Assembly: GCA_002471185.1 (NCBI GenBank)
Contig: DKPL01000030.1
Span: 1 to 6,307, forward strand
Origin: Bacteroides sp. UBA7335
GTDB taxonomy: Bacteria > Bacteroidota > Bacteroidia > Bacteroidales > Bacteroidaceae
Direction of reading: 5' to 3'
DNA: 6,307 nt
The translations under genes were made by a program, and so were the position numbers. Positions 1-6,237 of the stretch are shown piece after piece; the first letter of the stretch is position 1, and each line of letters starts with the position of its first letter. Under the pieces are notes generated by a model. That model ran no database searches. It worked only from the letters and a program-made list of their open reading frames with translations, and had not been told where the DNA came from.

Positions 1-266
1 TAATGATCAAAACAGCCGACCGCCTATTGGGACGTCCCGAAGGAACATCCGAAAAACTGATTACCTACGTAACCGACCGTGCCGGACACGACCTGCGCTA
101 TGCCATCGACTCTACGAAGCTAAAGAACGAACTCGGCTGGGAGCCATCGTTGCAATTTGAAGAAGGCATCGAGAAAACCATTCGCTGGTACCTCGACAAC
201 GAAGCCTGGGTAGACAACATCACCAGCGGAGAATATGAGAAGTACTACCAAGAAATGTACAAGTAG
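1..266 (+). CDS. rmlB: dTDP-glucose 4,6-dehydratase, C-terminal end (5' partial)
   Basis: RmlB removes water from dTDP-glucose to give dTDP-4-keto-6-deoxyglucose, the second step toward dTDP-L-rhamnose and related deoxysugars for surface polysaccharides; it is a cytosolic NAD-dependent SDR-family enzyme. Only about the last 87 residues are present, because the gene enters from the left edge; the ATG at position 3 is an internal Met. The segment [17 protein letters not shown], followed by [18 protein letters not shown] and a closing [12 protein letters not shown], is the typical C-terminal substrate-binding part of RmlB. The Rossmann fold and the YxxxK catalytic pair would lie upstream and cannot be checked. 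The protein ends in [12 protein letters not shown], a tail that reappears as a scar on the opposite strand near 5359. It is convergent with the antitoxin gene and is followed after 24 bases by an intrinsic terminator. Assignment is from recognition of family sequence. Confidence 0.93.
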   Translation, partial: MIKTADRLLGRPEGTSEKLITYVTDRAGHDLRYAIDSTKLKNELGWEPSLQFEEGIEKTIRWYLDNEAWVDNITSGEYEKYYQEMYK

Positions 267-281
267 ATACAATCTCTATAT

Positions 282-331
282 TACAGAAAACGCCCGAAAG
301 CTTCATTGCTTTCGGGCGTTTTTTGTAATAT
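282..331 (+). terminator. Intrinsic terminator after rmlB (repeat copy 1)
   Basis: Stem arms 291-301 (CGCCCGAAAGC) and 308-318 (GCTTTCGGGCG) pair perfectly over 11 bp around a 6-base loop TTCATT, followed by six T (319-324). A run of four A before the stem lets it also act weakly on the minus strand for the convergent antitoxin gene ending at 348. The whole 50-base block recurs after fic at 2673-2723. Confidence 0.93.
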
Positions 332-347
332 TATTAGACCATATATT

Positions 348-1493
348 TTATACAAGACGAGAATCGCCAAACTCAACTTGTTCTAAAAAGCGAACTCCTA
401 TATTATGCTTTATCTTCTTTTCATGCTGAAGCCTGCCTATGATAAGGGCAGGATGAGTATGTATTTTTTTAGCAAAAGACACAATACTCTCTTCTGTGAT
501 TGTATAGTTATCAATAAAACATTTCAAATCCTCGTGAGAAAATGTATGTTTAACGGCAAACTCATCAGCCTCTATTTCTTTTTTCTTTATTTCCTCTATC
601 GCCCCTGCTTCCTCTATATCATCCAAATGATCACTTCCTTCTAGAAATATTTCTTTCTTTCCGTGCAAAAGAATATGTCCAATCTCATGAAAAAAAGTAA
701 ACCAAAAAATATCATTACGCTTATACCTCCCCGATAATTGAATTACCGGATTATTACCAAGCCAACGTGTAGACCCGGATATTGGAGCTTTAGGTAAACA
801 TGGAGTATATATTAGCTTTACTCCAACCGACAAGCATAAGTCTTGAAGGTTAGAGAAAAGATCCGAATTATGATTAATCATGAGATCCTTTATCTTGGGA
901 AGTAAAGCTCGTAATTGAGGTTCTGAGTAAATATTTGCCGATATTCGCTTTGCACAAATCTCACCATGTCGCAACCACGCAGAAATAGCATAAGGCTGTT
1001 GTGTATGATATAATGAAATTCGGAAAGCCACCTTTAATTTCTGATTACAATAATAATCTTGCCATGCTGTAGGATTCGAAACTCCAAAAAATGAAAATAA
1101 TTCCGACGTTTTATCAAACCAAGTACTTGTTCGTTTCAACCATCCCAATCGAACCATATCTTTAACAGGAAATAGCTTTGTCCACTCAATCGCTTTTTCT
1201 ACAGAACTCAAATTTTCAACTCTCGCTACATACTCATTGTAAGCACTTTGCAAACTAAGCCAAAGATGAGCGGGCACTTTCAACACGTGCTCAAAAACGA
1301 CAGCCATTTCGGGTGTAATTGAGCTATCTCCTTTTAGTATTGCAATGATTGTTTTCTCGGGCTTATTTGTTCGTATCGAAAACTCTTTAGGCCCCATTCC
1401 CCATTCATCAAGCACCTCTGATAAAGTTTCACCAGGATGAAATACAATTTCCGGATGATATTGATTTTGTTTCGCTGCCATTTCTTCAATCAT
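348..1493 (-). CDS. HigA-like HTH antitoxin fused to ImmA/IrrE metallopeptidase domain
   Basis: A 381-residue protein with two recognisable parts. Residues about 17-95 (FHPGETLSEVLDEWGM, then KPEKTIIAILKGDSSITPEMA and the VPAHLWLSLQ segment) form a HigA/XRE-type helix-turn-helix, which in this family represses its own operon and neutralises the toxin. The C-terminal half carries an ImmA/IrrE (COG2856-type) zinc peptidase with HEIGH at 269-273 and a downstream EADEFA at about 308-313, which supplies the third zinc ligand in this family; the metal site looks intact. The ATG at 1493 directly abuts the toxin remnant's TAA (1496-1494), the usual tight toxin-antitoxin arrangement; a second Met at residue 5 is an alternative start. 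The partner toxin is broken, so this is an orphan antitoxin. It may persist as a transcriptional repressor or protease, or protect against a related toxin elsewhere; that is inference. Low GC relative to the export gene fits horizontal gain. Confidence 0.87.
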   Translation of the reverse strand: MIEEMAAKQNQYHPEIVFHPGETLSEVLDEWGMGPKEFSIRTNKPEKTIIAILKGDSSITPEMAVVFEHVLKVPAHLWLSLQSAYNEYVARVENLSSVEKAIEWTKLFPVKDMVRLGWLKRTSTWFDKTSELFSFFGVSNPTAWQDYYCNQKLKVAFRISLYHTQQPYAISAWLRHGEICAKRISANIYSEPQLRALLPKIKDLMINHNSDLFSNLQDLCLSVGVKLIYTPCLPKAPISGSTRWLGNNPVIQLSGRYKRNDIFWFTFFHEIGHILLHGKKEIFLEGSDHLDDIEEAGAIEEIKKKEIEADEFAVKHTFSHEDLKCFIDNYTITEESIVSFAKKIHTHPALIIGRLQHEKKIKHNIGVRFLEQVEFGDSRLV

Positions 1494-1677
1494 TTAGTGA
1501 TAATCCATTATTTCTACAATTTCTACACCCTTAATTTCGCACCAGATATATCCTCCCCGGTCATTTGTCGGAATAGGGTTTTCATTTCTTAGCACATTTA
1601 TCTCCAAGTTTTCTTTGAGATGCTTTGTTATCATTCGCGAGCCTCTCTAAAGATTTTTCTTTAAAAGTAATTTCCAT
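1494..1677 (-). pseudogene. Remnant of HigB/RelE-type toxin gene with internal deletion and frameshift
   Basis: From ATG at 1677 the frame gives 31 residues (MEITFKEKSLERLANDNK..., ending CAKK) and stops at TGA 1584-1582. This matches my recollection of the N-terminus of HigB-type killer toxins. A second frame, open from about 1589 to TAA at 1496-1494, reads RNENPIPTNDRGGYIWCEI then KGVEIVEIMDYH, the typical C-terminal end of the same family. Family members are about 100-110 residues, so roughly 40-45 central residues are missing, and the 184-base span is not a multiple of three. The lost part would hold most of the RNase core, so no active toxin is expected. The remnant ends immediately before the antitoxin ATG, confirming a former toxin-antitoxin operon. 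An assembly or sequencing error seems unlikely for so large a loss but cannot be excluded from sequence alone. Confidence 0.82.
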
Positions 1678-1679
1678 GG

Positions 1680-1709
1680 CAAAGGTATCAATATATTTAT
1701 AACTAACAA
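1680..1709 (-). promoter_or_regulatory. Putative Bacteroidetes promoter for the toxin-antitoxin operon (proximal)
   Basis: On the minus strand TACCTTTG (1687-1680) fits the Bacteroidetes -7 consensus TAnnTTTG, and TTG at 1709-1707 lies 19 bases upstream, the expected -33 spacing. The box ends only two bases before the toxin ATG at 1677, so transcripts from it would be leaderless or nearly so. Its -33 part is covered by the palindrome 1699-1723. Confidence 0.45.
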
Positions 1710-1723
1710 TAAGTGTAAGTTAT
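1699..1723. promoter_or_regulatory. Imperfect palindrome, candidate antitoxin operator
   Basis: Arms ATAACTAACA (1699-1708) and TGTAAGTTAT (1714-1723) pair at 9 of 10 positions around a 5-base centre ATAAG. The site overlaps the -33 element of the proximal toxin-antitoxin promoter. HigA-type antitoxins bind such palindromes to repress their own operon, so this is a reasonable operator candidate; binding is inferred only. Confidence 0.42.
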
Positions 1724-1765
1724 TTTTTACAACTATTCTCTTCTATACAATTTTATATCTTTTCA

Positions 1766-1795
1766 CAAAGATATAATAGAACTGTAAACAGCAAA
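1766..1795 (-). promoter_or_regulatory. Putative Bacteroidetes promoter for the toxin-antitoxin operon (distal)
   Basis: On the minus strand TATCTTTG (1773-1766) is a perfect TAnnTTTG -7 box, with TTTG (1795-1792) 18 bases upstream as a -33 element. It would give a leader of roughly 80 bases before the toxin remnant. A short inverted repeat, CTGT-AA-ACAG (1782-1791), lies between the two boxes and could be a second repressor site. Confidence 0.45.
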
Positions 1796-1837
1796 GAAAT
1801 TTCTACACCCTTCTATCATTTAAATTCGAAACTGCAC

Positions 1838-1868
1838 ATCGCAAAAAGCGATAAATAAACTAACTTTG
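1838..1868 (+). promoter_or_regulatory. Putative fic promoter with small inverted repeat
   Basis: TAACTTTG (1861-1868) matches the -7 consensus TAnnTTTG, 15 bases before the fic ATG, implying a very short leader. No good -33 TTTG is found at the usual distance; that region instead holds a perfect inverted repeat ATCGC-AAAAA-GCGAT (1838-1852). A poor -33 overlaid by a palindrome suggests regulation by a DNA-binding protein, perhaps the divergent HTH antitoxin. The -7 match is seen; the regulator is inferred. Confidence 0.42.
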
Positions 1869-1883
1869 TCACAAAAATAGAAT

Positions 1884-2672
1884 ATGGAAACAAAGCCAAT
1901 CTTCAACGACATACAATTGCGAAAGGCTGCTTTTATTTTAAACAACCAATACGCAAAACTATCGGGATTAACTTCTGCCGAACTGAAGAATCTAGCCGTA
2001 GTATGGTGTTACTATTCGGGAAAGATTGAAGGGAATACCTATACGTACGTGGAAACTGAAGCATTGCTAAAAGATGATATTACATCACCAAAACGCTATG
2101 AAGATGCCAAGATGCTTAAAAACTTATACAATGGGTTTGTGACAGTTCTTGAGCAAATTCTAAAAAACGGAGCCATCGATATTGACCAACGTACCGTACT
2201 CACCATCCACTCTATGTTGGCAGACGAATTGGTGCAAACAGTAGATAAAGGAGTATTGAGAAGTAAAGCCGTAGGCATTACGGGTACAACTTATACCCCT
2301 CCTAAAGAGCCGGAAGAAATCAAGGCTGCTTTCGAAAATGTTGTTTCTGGTCAACATCAGTACAGCAATCCAATGGAACGAGCAGTATACTTACATTGCA
2401 ATATCGCAAGGTTGCAACCATTTATCGATGGCAACAAACGCACATCTCGTTTATTGGAAAGTATTGTTTTAATGAATCATGACATTATCCCCGTTTATTC
2501 GGCCCAAGATGAAGATCTTCTAAACTATCGCAAAGGTCTCATCCATTTTTACGAAACACAAGACTATAGTCTGTATGCCGACTATTTCCTAAACAGGCAA
2601 ATAGAACGAATCAACAGTTTATCGTTGAAGTCTGACGTGAAATTCAACTTACAAACCAACCTCGAGCAATAA
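1884..2672 (+). CDS. Fic-domain protein with inhibitory motif and altered catalytic motif
   Basis: Fic proteins usually transfer AMP or another nucleotide-derived group to a target protein through an HPFxxGNGRxxR motif. This 262-residue protein has the fold's landmarks: an N-terminal inhibitory motif (S/T)xxxE(G/N) as SGKIEGN (45-51), the flap region GVLRSKAVGITGTTYTPP (about 123-140), and the core motif QPFIDGNKRTSR (178-189). The catalytic His is Gln (codon CAA, 2415-2417), and the second Gly of GNG is Lys, as in Doc-type GNK/ANK motifs. The phosphate-binding Asn and both Arg remain. Canonical AMPylation would not be expected with Gln, so the protein may be inactive, regulatory, or use different chemistry. 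From memory, similar Bacteroidales proteins read the same way here, but this was not checked. No HTH is evident. The start at 1884 has no good Shine-Dalgarno, as is normal in Bacteroidetes. It is divergent from the toxin-antitoxin unit, is followed directly by a terminator, and has no separate antitoxin gene beside it. Confidence 0.92.
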   Translation: METKPIFNDIQLRKAAFILNNQYAKLSGLTSAELKNLAVVWCYYSGKIEGNTYTYVETEALLKDDITSPKRYEDAKMLKNLYNGFVTVLEQILKNGAIDIDQRTVLTIHSMLADELVQTVDKGVLRSKAVGITGTTYTPPKEPEEIKAAFENVVSGQHQYSNPMERAVYLHCNIARLQPFIDGNKRTSRLLESIVLMNHDIIPVYSAQDEDLLNYRKGLIHFYETQDYSLYADYFLNRQIERINSLSLKSDVKFNLQTNLEQ

Positions 2673-2723
2673 TACAGAAAACGCCCGAGAGCTTCATTGT
2701 TCTCGGGCGTTTTTTTGTAGTAT
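2673..2723 (+). terminator. Intrinsic terminator after fic (repeat copy 2)
   Basis: Stem arms 2682-2692 (CGCCCGAGAGC) and 2699-2709 (GTTCTCGGGCG) pair over 11 bp with one G-T wobble around the loop TTCATT, followed by seven T (2710-2716). It starts at the base after the fic stop codon. With four A before the stem it can also serve the convergent export gene ending at 2740. It is almost identical to the terminator at 282-331. Confidence 0.93.
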
Positions 2724-2739
2724 AGCGTCTAGCACACTA

Positions 2740-5250
2740 TTATTTCATATTGTTGATAATCGAAGTTACCATTGCAGCAATCGAAGTTGTCGAACTAGCC
2801 ACACTCATAATCTCTGCTAAACCAACACCTTTATTGTCTGCACTCTTAGCAGGAACCAGAATCTCAGCTCCCGGTTCTACCTTTGGATAGAACTTCCAGA
2901 ACAGTTTCTTCTTCGTAGTAGCTACCGTACCATTTGCATAGATCACAATAGGACGTTTGCGCGACATATCGTTGTAGCCACCGGCCTGATCGAGATAATC
3001 GCCTACATCCATTCCTTTTTTATACGCAACCGTATTCGGGTAGACTACGGCACCACTAACCTTTACAGTTCCCTGATATTGCGGAATGGTAAGGATATCG
3101 CCTTCTCGCAATGTAATATCGGCTTCACCCCCCGGTTTCTTCATGGCTGAAACCAAATCGATACCCACCATGTAGTTGTCGAGGCTTAAGCTTTCTACAC
3201 TGATGGAGTCTTTCTTGCTCATCGAATTCTGACTGATGCGCAGCAGCGTTTCTACGCGTGCTTTCTCGGCATCGCTCATCTTACGTTTCAGACTGGCTCC
3301 TTTGACGTATGCATCGCGTGTAAGTCCGCCCGCTTTGGCAATCAAGTCACTCAAGCGCTCGTTCTTTTTGCTCATCACATATTGCCCTTTAAACAGCACT
3401 TCTCCATCTACCGTAACCGATTGTTGATCTTGATAAGCCGGAGAGAAACGGATGTTTACCACATCGAAAGGTTGCAACGTAAAGTTTTCATTGCCGCGCA
3501 CCTGAAGTCCTTCGGTGATATCCAGATTGAACGTTTCGGCAATGCGGCTCGACTCAGACATCGCTTTCGGGTCTTTGATACGACGCGAAACCTCTACTTT
3601 CACAAGTGAAGCAGCTTCTTTGAGTCCGCCTGTTTGCAAGATTACATCTTCGATAGTGAGATTGTCTCGATACGGCAATGTATCAGGCTTGTTTACGGCT
3701 CCTTGCACAATCACATTGTACAACTCGCGGGTATCGTAAATAGAAGAGATCGTCAAGATGTCTTCACGATTTAGTGGGATATCTTTTACTTTGCCTTGCA
3801 TCAAAGCGCCCAAGTCAATCGTCACAACCTCTTCGGTATCATCCGGATTGAGTCGTGTAAGAATGGCACGGTTTTTAAATGCATCGGGCATCAATCCTTC
3901 TGCTTTTTCTACCAATTCCTTTACAGTGTTTACATTCCCACCCAATGCATATTCGCCCGGACGGTATACCGCACCTTCTATCGTGATACGATTTGAAAAA
4001 CGATTCAGCACAGAGTCTACCTTTACGGCATCCCCATCTTGCATCGGAAAATTGGCGAAGTCGGCACGATCTACATTGTAAATCGAGTGCATGCGACCAT
4101 TTTTACGTTTTACGGTGATGTTGTTGGTATAGGCATCTCCTTTGAAGTCTCCCGCGAAACGAACCAAATCGGCCAATGTTTCTCCGTCTGTCATTTCATA
4201 GATACGTTCACGTTTCAGTTTTCCTTCGGTAGAAACCAATCGTTTGTAAGGTTCTACCACAATCATATCGTTGTCTTCGAGACGGATGTTGGTATTGTAT
4301 TTGCCATTAAGTAAGTAATCGTATACGTCGAGTGTACCGATCAGTTTACTGTTGCGGTATACTTTGATTTCACGAAGCGAACCAATATCGCTCACCCCTC
4401 CTGCCATGTACAAGGCGTTGAATAGAGTAGCCAACGATGGCAATGTATACGTACCCGGTGTAGCAACCTCTCCGGCAATGTTTACCTTGATGCTGCGAAT
4501 ACCTCCTAACGTAAGCGACATATAGGTAGAGGGCGCATCCGATGTAAGATCTTGATACATACGACCCAGTTCTTGCTTCACGTGCTCTTGAGCTTGCTCT
4601 ACACTCATTCCGGCTACATACACCGGACCAAGATCTTGAATCAAGATAGCTCCCTCTGGTGTTACGGTATAGGAATCGTAGTTTTGAGAAGCACCCCAGA
4701 TATTTACGATCAACTCATCTCCTGCCGCAATGCGATATCCTTTCGGTGTGGCAATGTTGAGGTTTGGAGCAAAGGTTAGGTTCTTGTTGGAGAAGATCTC
4801 ACGACCAAACACGGTGTTTTTATCCCAAACCGGTTTTTTATCTTTCTCGTTTTGATTATAAAACGAAAGAGAATCCATCATCAACGAGTCTTGTTGCAAC
4901 ATAAAGTCGCCGTTAGTATTACGCTTCCCTTTTTGAGCGCTACTGCGTTGGTTTTGGTTTTTCGATCCGTTAGCACCTTGACCGTTTAATTTGTCAAGAC
5001 CTTCGGCAATCTGCTCGTCTGTAGCCCCTGCTGCTTTTGCCTGCTGGATTGCTTGTTGACGTGCACGCGGATCATTCTTGATCTGATTTAGTTGTTGAGG
5101 GCTAAGTCCCTGAGCTGCTTGTTTCAGTTGGTTATTACTCATTTGAGCCTGCATAGGCAAGATCGAAAGCGTTAATAACGCAATTGAAACATAGCTAAAT
5201 CTCCTTATTTCCGTCCAATTCATTTGTAAATGAGGATTAGTCAATTTCAT
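2740..5250 (-). CDS. Wza-type polysaccharide export protein with multiple SLBB domains
   Basis: An 836-residue outer-membrane/periplasmic export protein for capsular or exopolysaccharide. A signal peptide is visible at residues about 10-36 (hydrophobic VSIALLTLSILPMQA, likely cut after MQA); Met10 (5223) is an alternative start that gives a more compact signal. Residues about 37-115 are Gln/Ala/Asn-rich and look linker- or helix-like. The Poly_export domain follows at about 165-250 (YRIAAGDELIVNIWGASQNY, then TPEGAILIQDLGPVYVAG). Repeated SLBB-type units start near 254, 345, 421, 512, 611 and 728, each with a GxVxxPGxY-like strand and a LxxAGG-like turn. A C-terminal helix (about 810-835) resembles the membrane-crossing end of this family, but that is inferred. 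No lipobox Cys is seen after the signal, unlike E. coli Wza. Length is usual for Bacteroidetes versions. It stands alone, convergent with fic. GC content is higher than in the island or the right end, so it is probably the older chromosomal background. Confidence 0.92.
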   Translation of the reverse strand: MKLTNPHLQMNWTEIRRFSYVSIALLTLSILPMQAQMSNNQLKQAAQGLSPQQLNQIKNDPRARQQAIQQAKAAGATDEQIAEGLDKLNGQGANGSKNQNQRSSAQKGKRNTNGDFMLQQDSLMMDSLSFYNQNEKDKKPVWDKNTVFGREIFSNKNLTFAPNLNIATPKGYRIAAGDELIVNIWGASQNYDSYTVTPEGAILIQDLGPVYVAGMSVEQAQEHVKQELGRMYQDLTSDAPSTYMSLTLGGIRSIKVNIAGEVATPGTYTLPSLATLFNALYMAGGVSDIGSLREIKVYRNSKLIGTLDVYDYLLNGKYNTNIRLEDNDMIVVEPYKRLVSTEGKLKRERIYEMTDGETLADLVRFAGDFKGDAYTNNITVKRKNGRMHSIYNVDRADFANFPMQDGDAVKVDSVLNRFSNRITIEGAVYRPGEYALGGNVNTVKELVEKAEGLMPDAFKNRAILTRLNPDDTEEVVTIDLGALMQGKVKDIPLNREDILTISSIYDTRELYNVIVQGAVNKPDTLPYRDNLTIEDVILQTGGLKEAASLVKVEVSRRIKDPKAMSESSRIAETFNLDITEGLQVRGNENFTLQPFDVVNIRFSPAYQDQQSVTVDGEVLFKGQYVMSKKNERLSDLIAKAGGLTRDAYVKGASLKRKMSDAEKARVETLLRISQNSMSKKDSISVESLSLDNYMVGIDLVSAMKKPGGEADITLREGDILTIPQYQGTVKVSGAVVYPNTVAYKKGMDVGDYLDQAGGYNDMSRKRPIVIYANGTVATTKKKLFWKFYPKVEPGAEILVPAKSADNKGVGLAEIMSVASSTTSIAAMVTSIINNMK

Positions 5251-5279
5251 TATTTATAAAGTATAATCACATTGGTCTG

Positions 5280-5287
5280 CAAAGATA
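5280..5287 (-). promoter_or_regulatory. Putative -7 box for the polysaccharide export gene
   Basis: TATCTTTG on the minus strand is a perfect match to the Bacteroidetes TAnnTTTG element, 29 bases before the ATG at 5250. No TTTG lies at the expected -33 distance; only a T-rich stretch does. The upstream terminator at 5311-5345 insulates it, so the export gene probably has its own transcript. Confidence 0.5.
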
Positions 5288-5310
5288 CAATAAATCAGCA
5301 TAGATAAAAG

Positions 5311-5345
5311 AAAAAGAGCCACAGTTGATCTCTGTAGCTCTTTTT
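5311..5345 (-). terminator. Bidirectional-looking hairpin terminator upstream of the export gene
   Basis: Arms AAAAAGAGCCACAG (5311-5324) and CTGTAGCTCTTTTT (5332-5345) pair with one C-A mismatch around a 7-base loop, with A and T tracts on the two sides. On the minus strand it begins 14 bases after the stop of the rmlB-like tail at 5359, so it most likely terminated the gene that once ended there, and it now precedes the export gene promoter. Its sequence is unrelated to the other two terminators. Confidence 0.78.
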
Positions 5346-5358
5346 CTTTCGATATTTT

Positions 5359-5388
5359 TTATTTGTACATTTCCTGGTAGTACCTTGA
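5359..5388 (-). pseudogene. Scar of an rmlB 3' end (last codons only)
   Basis: On the minus strand the final codons read YSRYYQEMYK-stop, against [14 protein letters not shown] at the end of the rmlB at 240-266. Over the last nine codons (AAG or AGG TAC TAC CA(A/G) GAA ATG TAC AA(A/G) TA(A/G)) the DNA differs at only a few positions, mostly synonymous third bases, so the two are diverged homologues rather than a recent copy. Upstream of this tail the frame continues open to a TAG next to a TTG at 5559, but those residues (AT-rich, with runs such as MYIYYYN) do not resemble RmlB and there is no ATG start. The tail and its terminator are probably what is left of a second rmlB whose body was replaced by AT-rich DNA. 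A chance match is possible given the short length. Confidence 0.6.
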
Positions 5389-5687
5389 GTAACTACAACT
5401 ATTTTGGCTTAAAATAAGAGCTATTATATAGTTACTATTTTTTATTTTACGAGTCGTATTTATTAGATTCTTATTTGACTTTAACCAATTTGTAGAAAAT
5501 AAATCTGCTAGATCAATTTCTTTGTGCGCTATCGATTGATTATAATAATAAATATACAACTATCTCTTACTTGTTGATCCCCTGTCATATTTATAAAATC
5601 ATACTCGGAAAGTATATGCAATGCTAAGACATATAAAATAGATACGGTATAAAATTATTAAACAAATACTCACATGCTTAATATTTA
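5389..5687. other. AT-rich stretch without a convincing gene
   Basis: About 300 bases of very AT-rich DNA between the rmlB scar and the SGNH-like fragment. Minus-strand open stretches exist, including one ending near 5532 that contains LHILSEYDFI then NMTGDQQVRDS, which reads somewhat like protein. None has a proper start, adequate length or recognisable family. It looks like eroded coding DNA broken by several frame changes. Confidence 0.45.
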
Positions 5688-6188
5688 TCATTTAACAAAG
5701 ACGTCATGACAATTTAAATATTCACTAAAAATAGCTGCACCATATTTATTTAAATGAATTAAATCGGCATAGCAACTTTCAGGAAGTGAAAACATAGAAA
5801 AGTCTAAATATTCAATTTCAGATAATTCTTTTTGTCGAAATAAGTCAAAAGAAACATTATCTGTGTAAATATCAGCTTTATAAAGTGGCGTATTAATAAG
5901 TATCAATCTAATATTATAAATACGACATAAATTAATCATTTTTTCTAAATATTTATATTGCAAAGAAGAGACGGTAAACTCGGCATGTCCTTTATTTACA
6001 TTTTTATCAATAGCAAATTTTTTTACATGATTTTTATCTAATGCTAAATATCCACCTGGAATGTTACATTCAATTTCTTTTGTTTTTTTTGTCAATTTAT
6101 TATAAAACCTTGTGGGTAGTATCATCATTGGAGTTTTTATGTAACTTAACCAGAATTCGCACTTATTAAACAAATCTTTATACTTCAT
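5688..6188 (-). pseudogene. C-terminal fragment of a probable SGNH-hydrolase-like sugar-modification protein
   Basis: The frame from the first ATG (6188) gives 166 residues. The part ILINTPLY (about 96-103), followed by LDFSMFSLPESCYADLIHLN (about 128-147) and YGAAIFSEYL, matches the C-terminal pattern of SGNH-like proteins of polysaccharide loci, in which DxxHL (here DLIHL, Asp142 and His145) carries two of the catalytic residues. Such proteins are usually about 300 residues, with an N-terminal membrane segment and a Gly-(Asp/Ser)-Ser block; here the serine block and the membrane anchor are absent. In-frame protein-like sequence continues upstream of the ATG (for example RNNLRFQLVDHDL) to about 6230, where it seems to fail, and a TGA closes the frame near 6294. 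I therefore read this as a 5'-truncated remnant, not an intact small gene. The family call rests on motif shape only; a genuine short hypothetical protein is the alternative. It is strongly AT-rich compared with the export gene. Confidence 0.5.
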
Positions 6189-6237
6189 CAAATCATGATC
6201 AACTAATTGAAACCTTAGATTATTTCTGATTGATGAC

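Noticed and set aside
235..644. Plus-strand frames crossing the rmlB end and the antitoxin gene
   Set aside because: They overlap the terminator and run antisense to a well-supported gene; the composition is Cys/Phe-rich and not protein-like.
2096..2357. Minus-strand frames inside fic as a hidden antitoxin
   Set aside because: They are simple antisense shadows of the Fic coding sequence. The inhibitory motif is already within the Fic protein, so a separate antitoxin is not needed.
3236..4779. Several plus-strand open frames of 60-107 codons
   Set aside because: They lie wholly opposite the export gene, have Ser/Thr/Phe-rich antisense-like composition, and have no supporting promoter or family resemblance.
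5359..5559. A 66-codon minus-strand frame as a real gene
   Set aside because: It opens with TTG directly after an in-frame TAG, has no ATG start, is low-complexity and AT-rich, and only its last codons match anything recognisable (the rmlB tail).
6189..6191. TTG as the start codon of the SGNH-like fragment
   Set aside because: An ATG follows immediately, and coding-like sequence runs upstream of both, so neither is likely to be the original start; ATG at 6188 is the simpler formal start.
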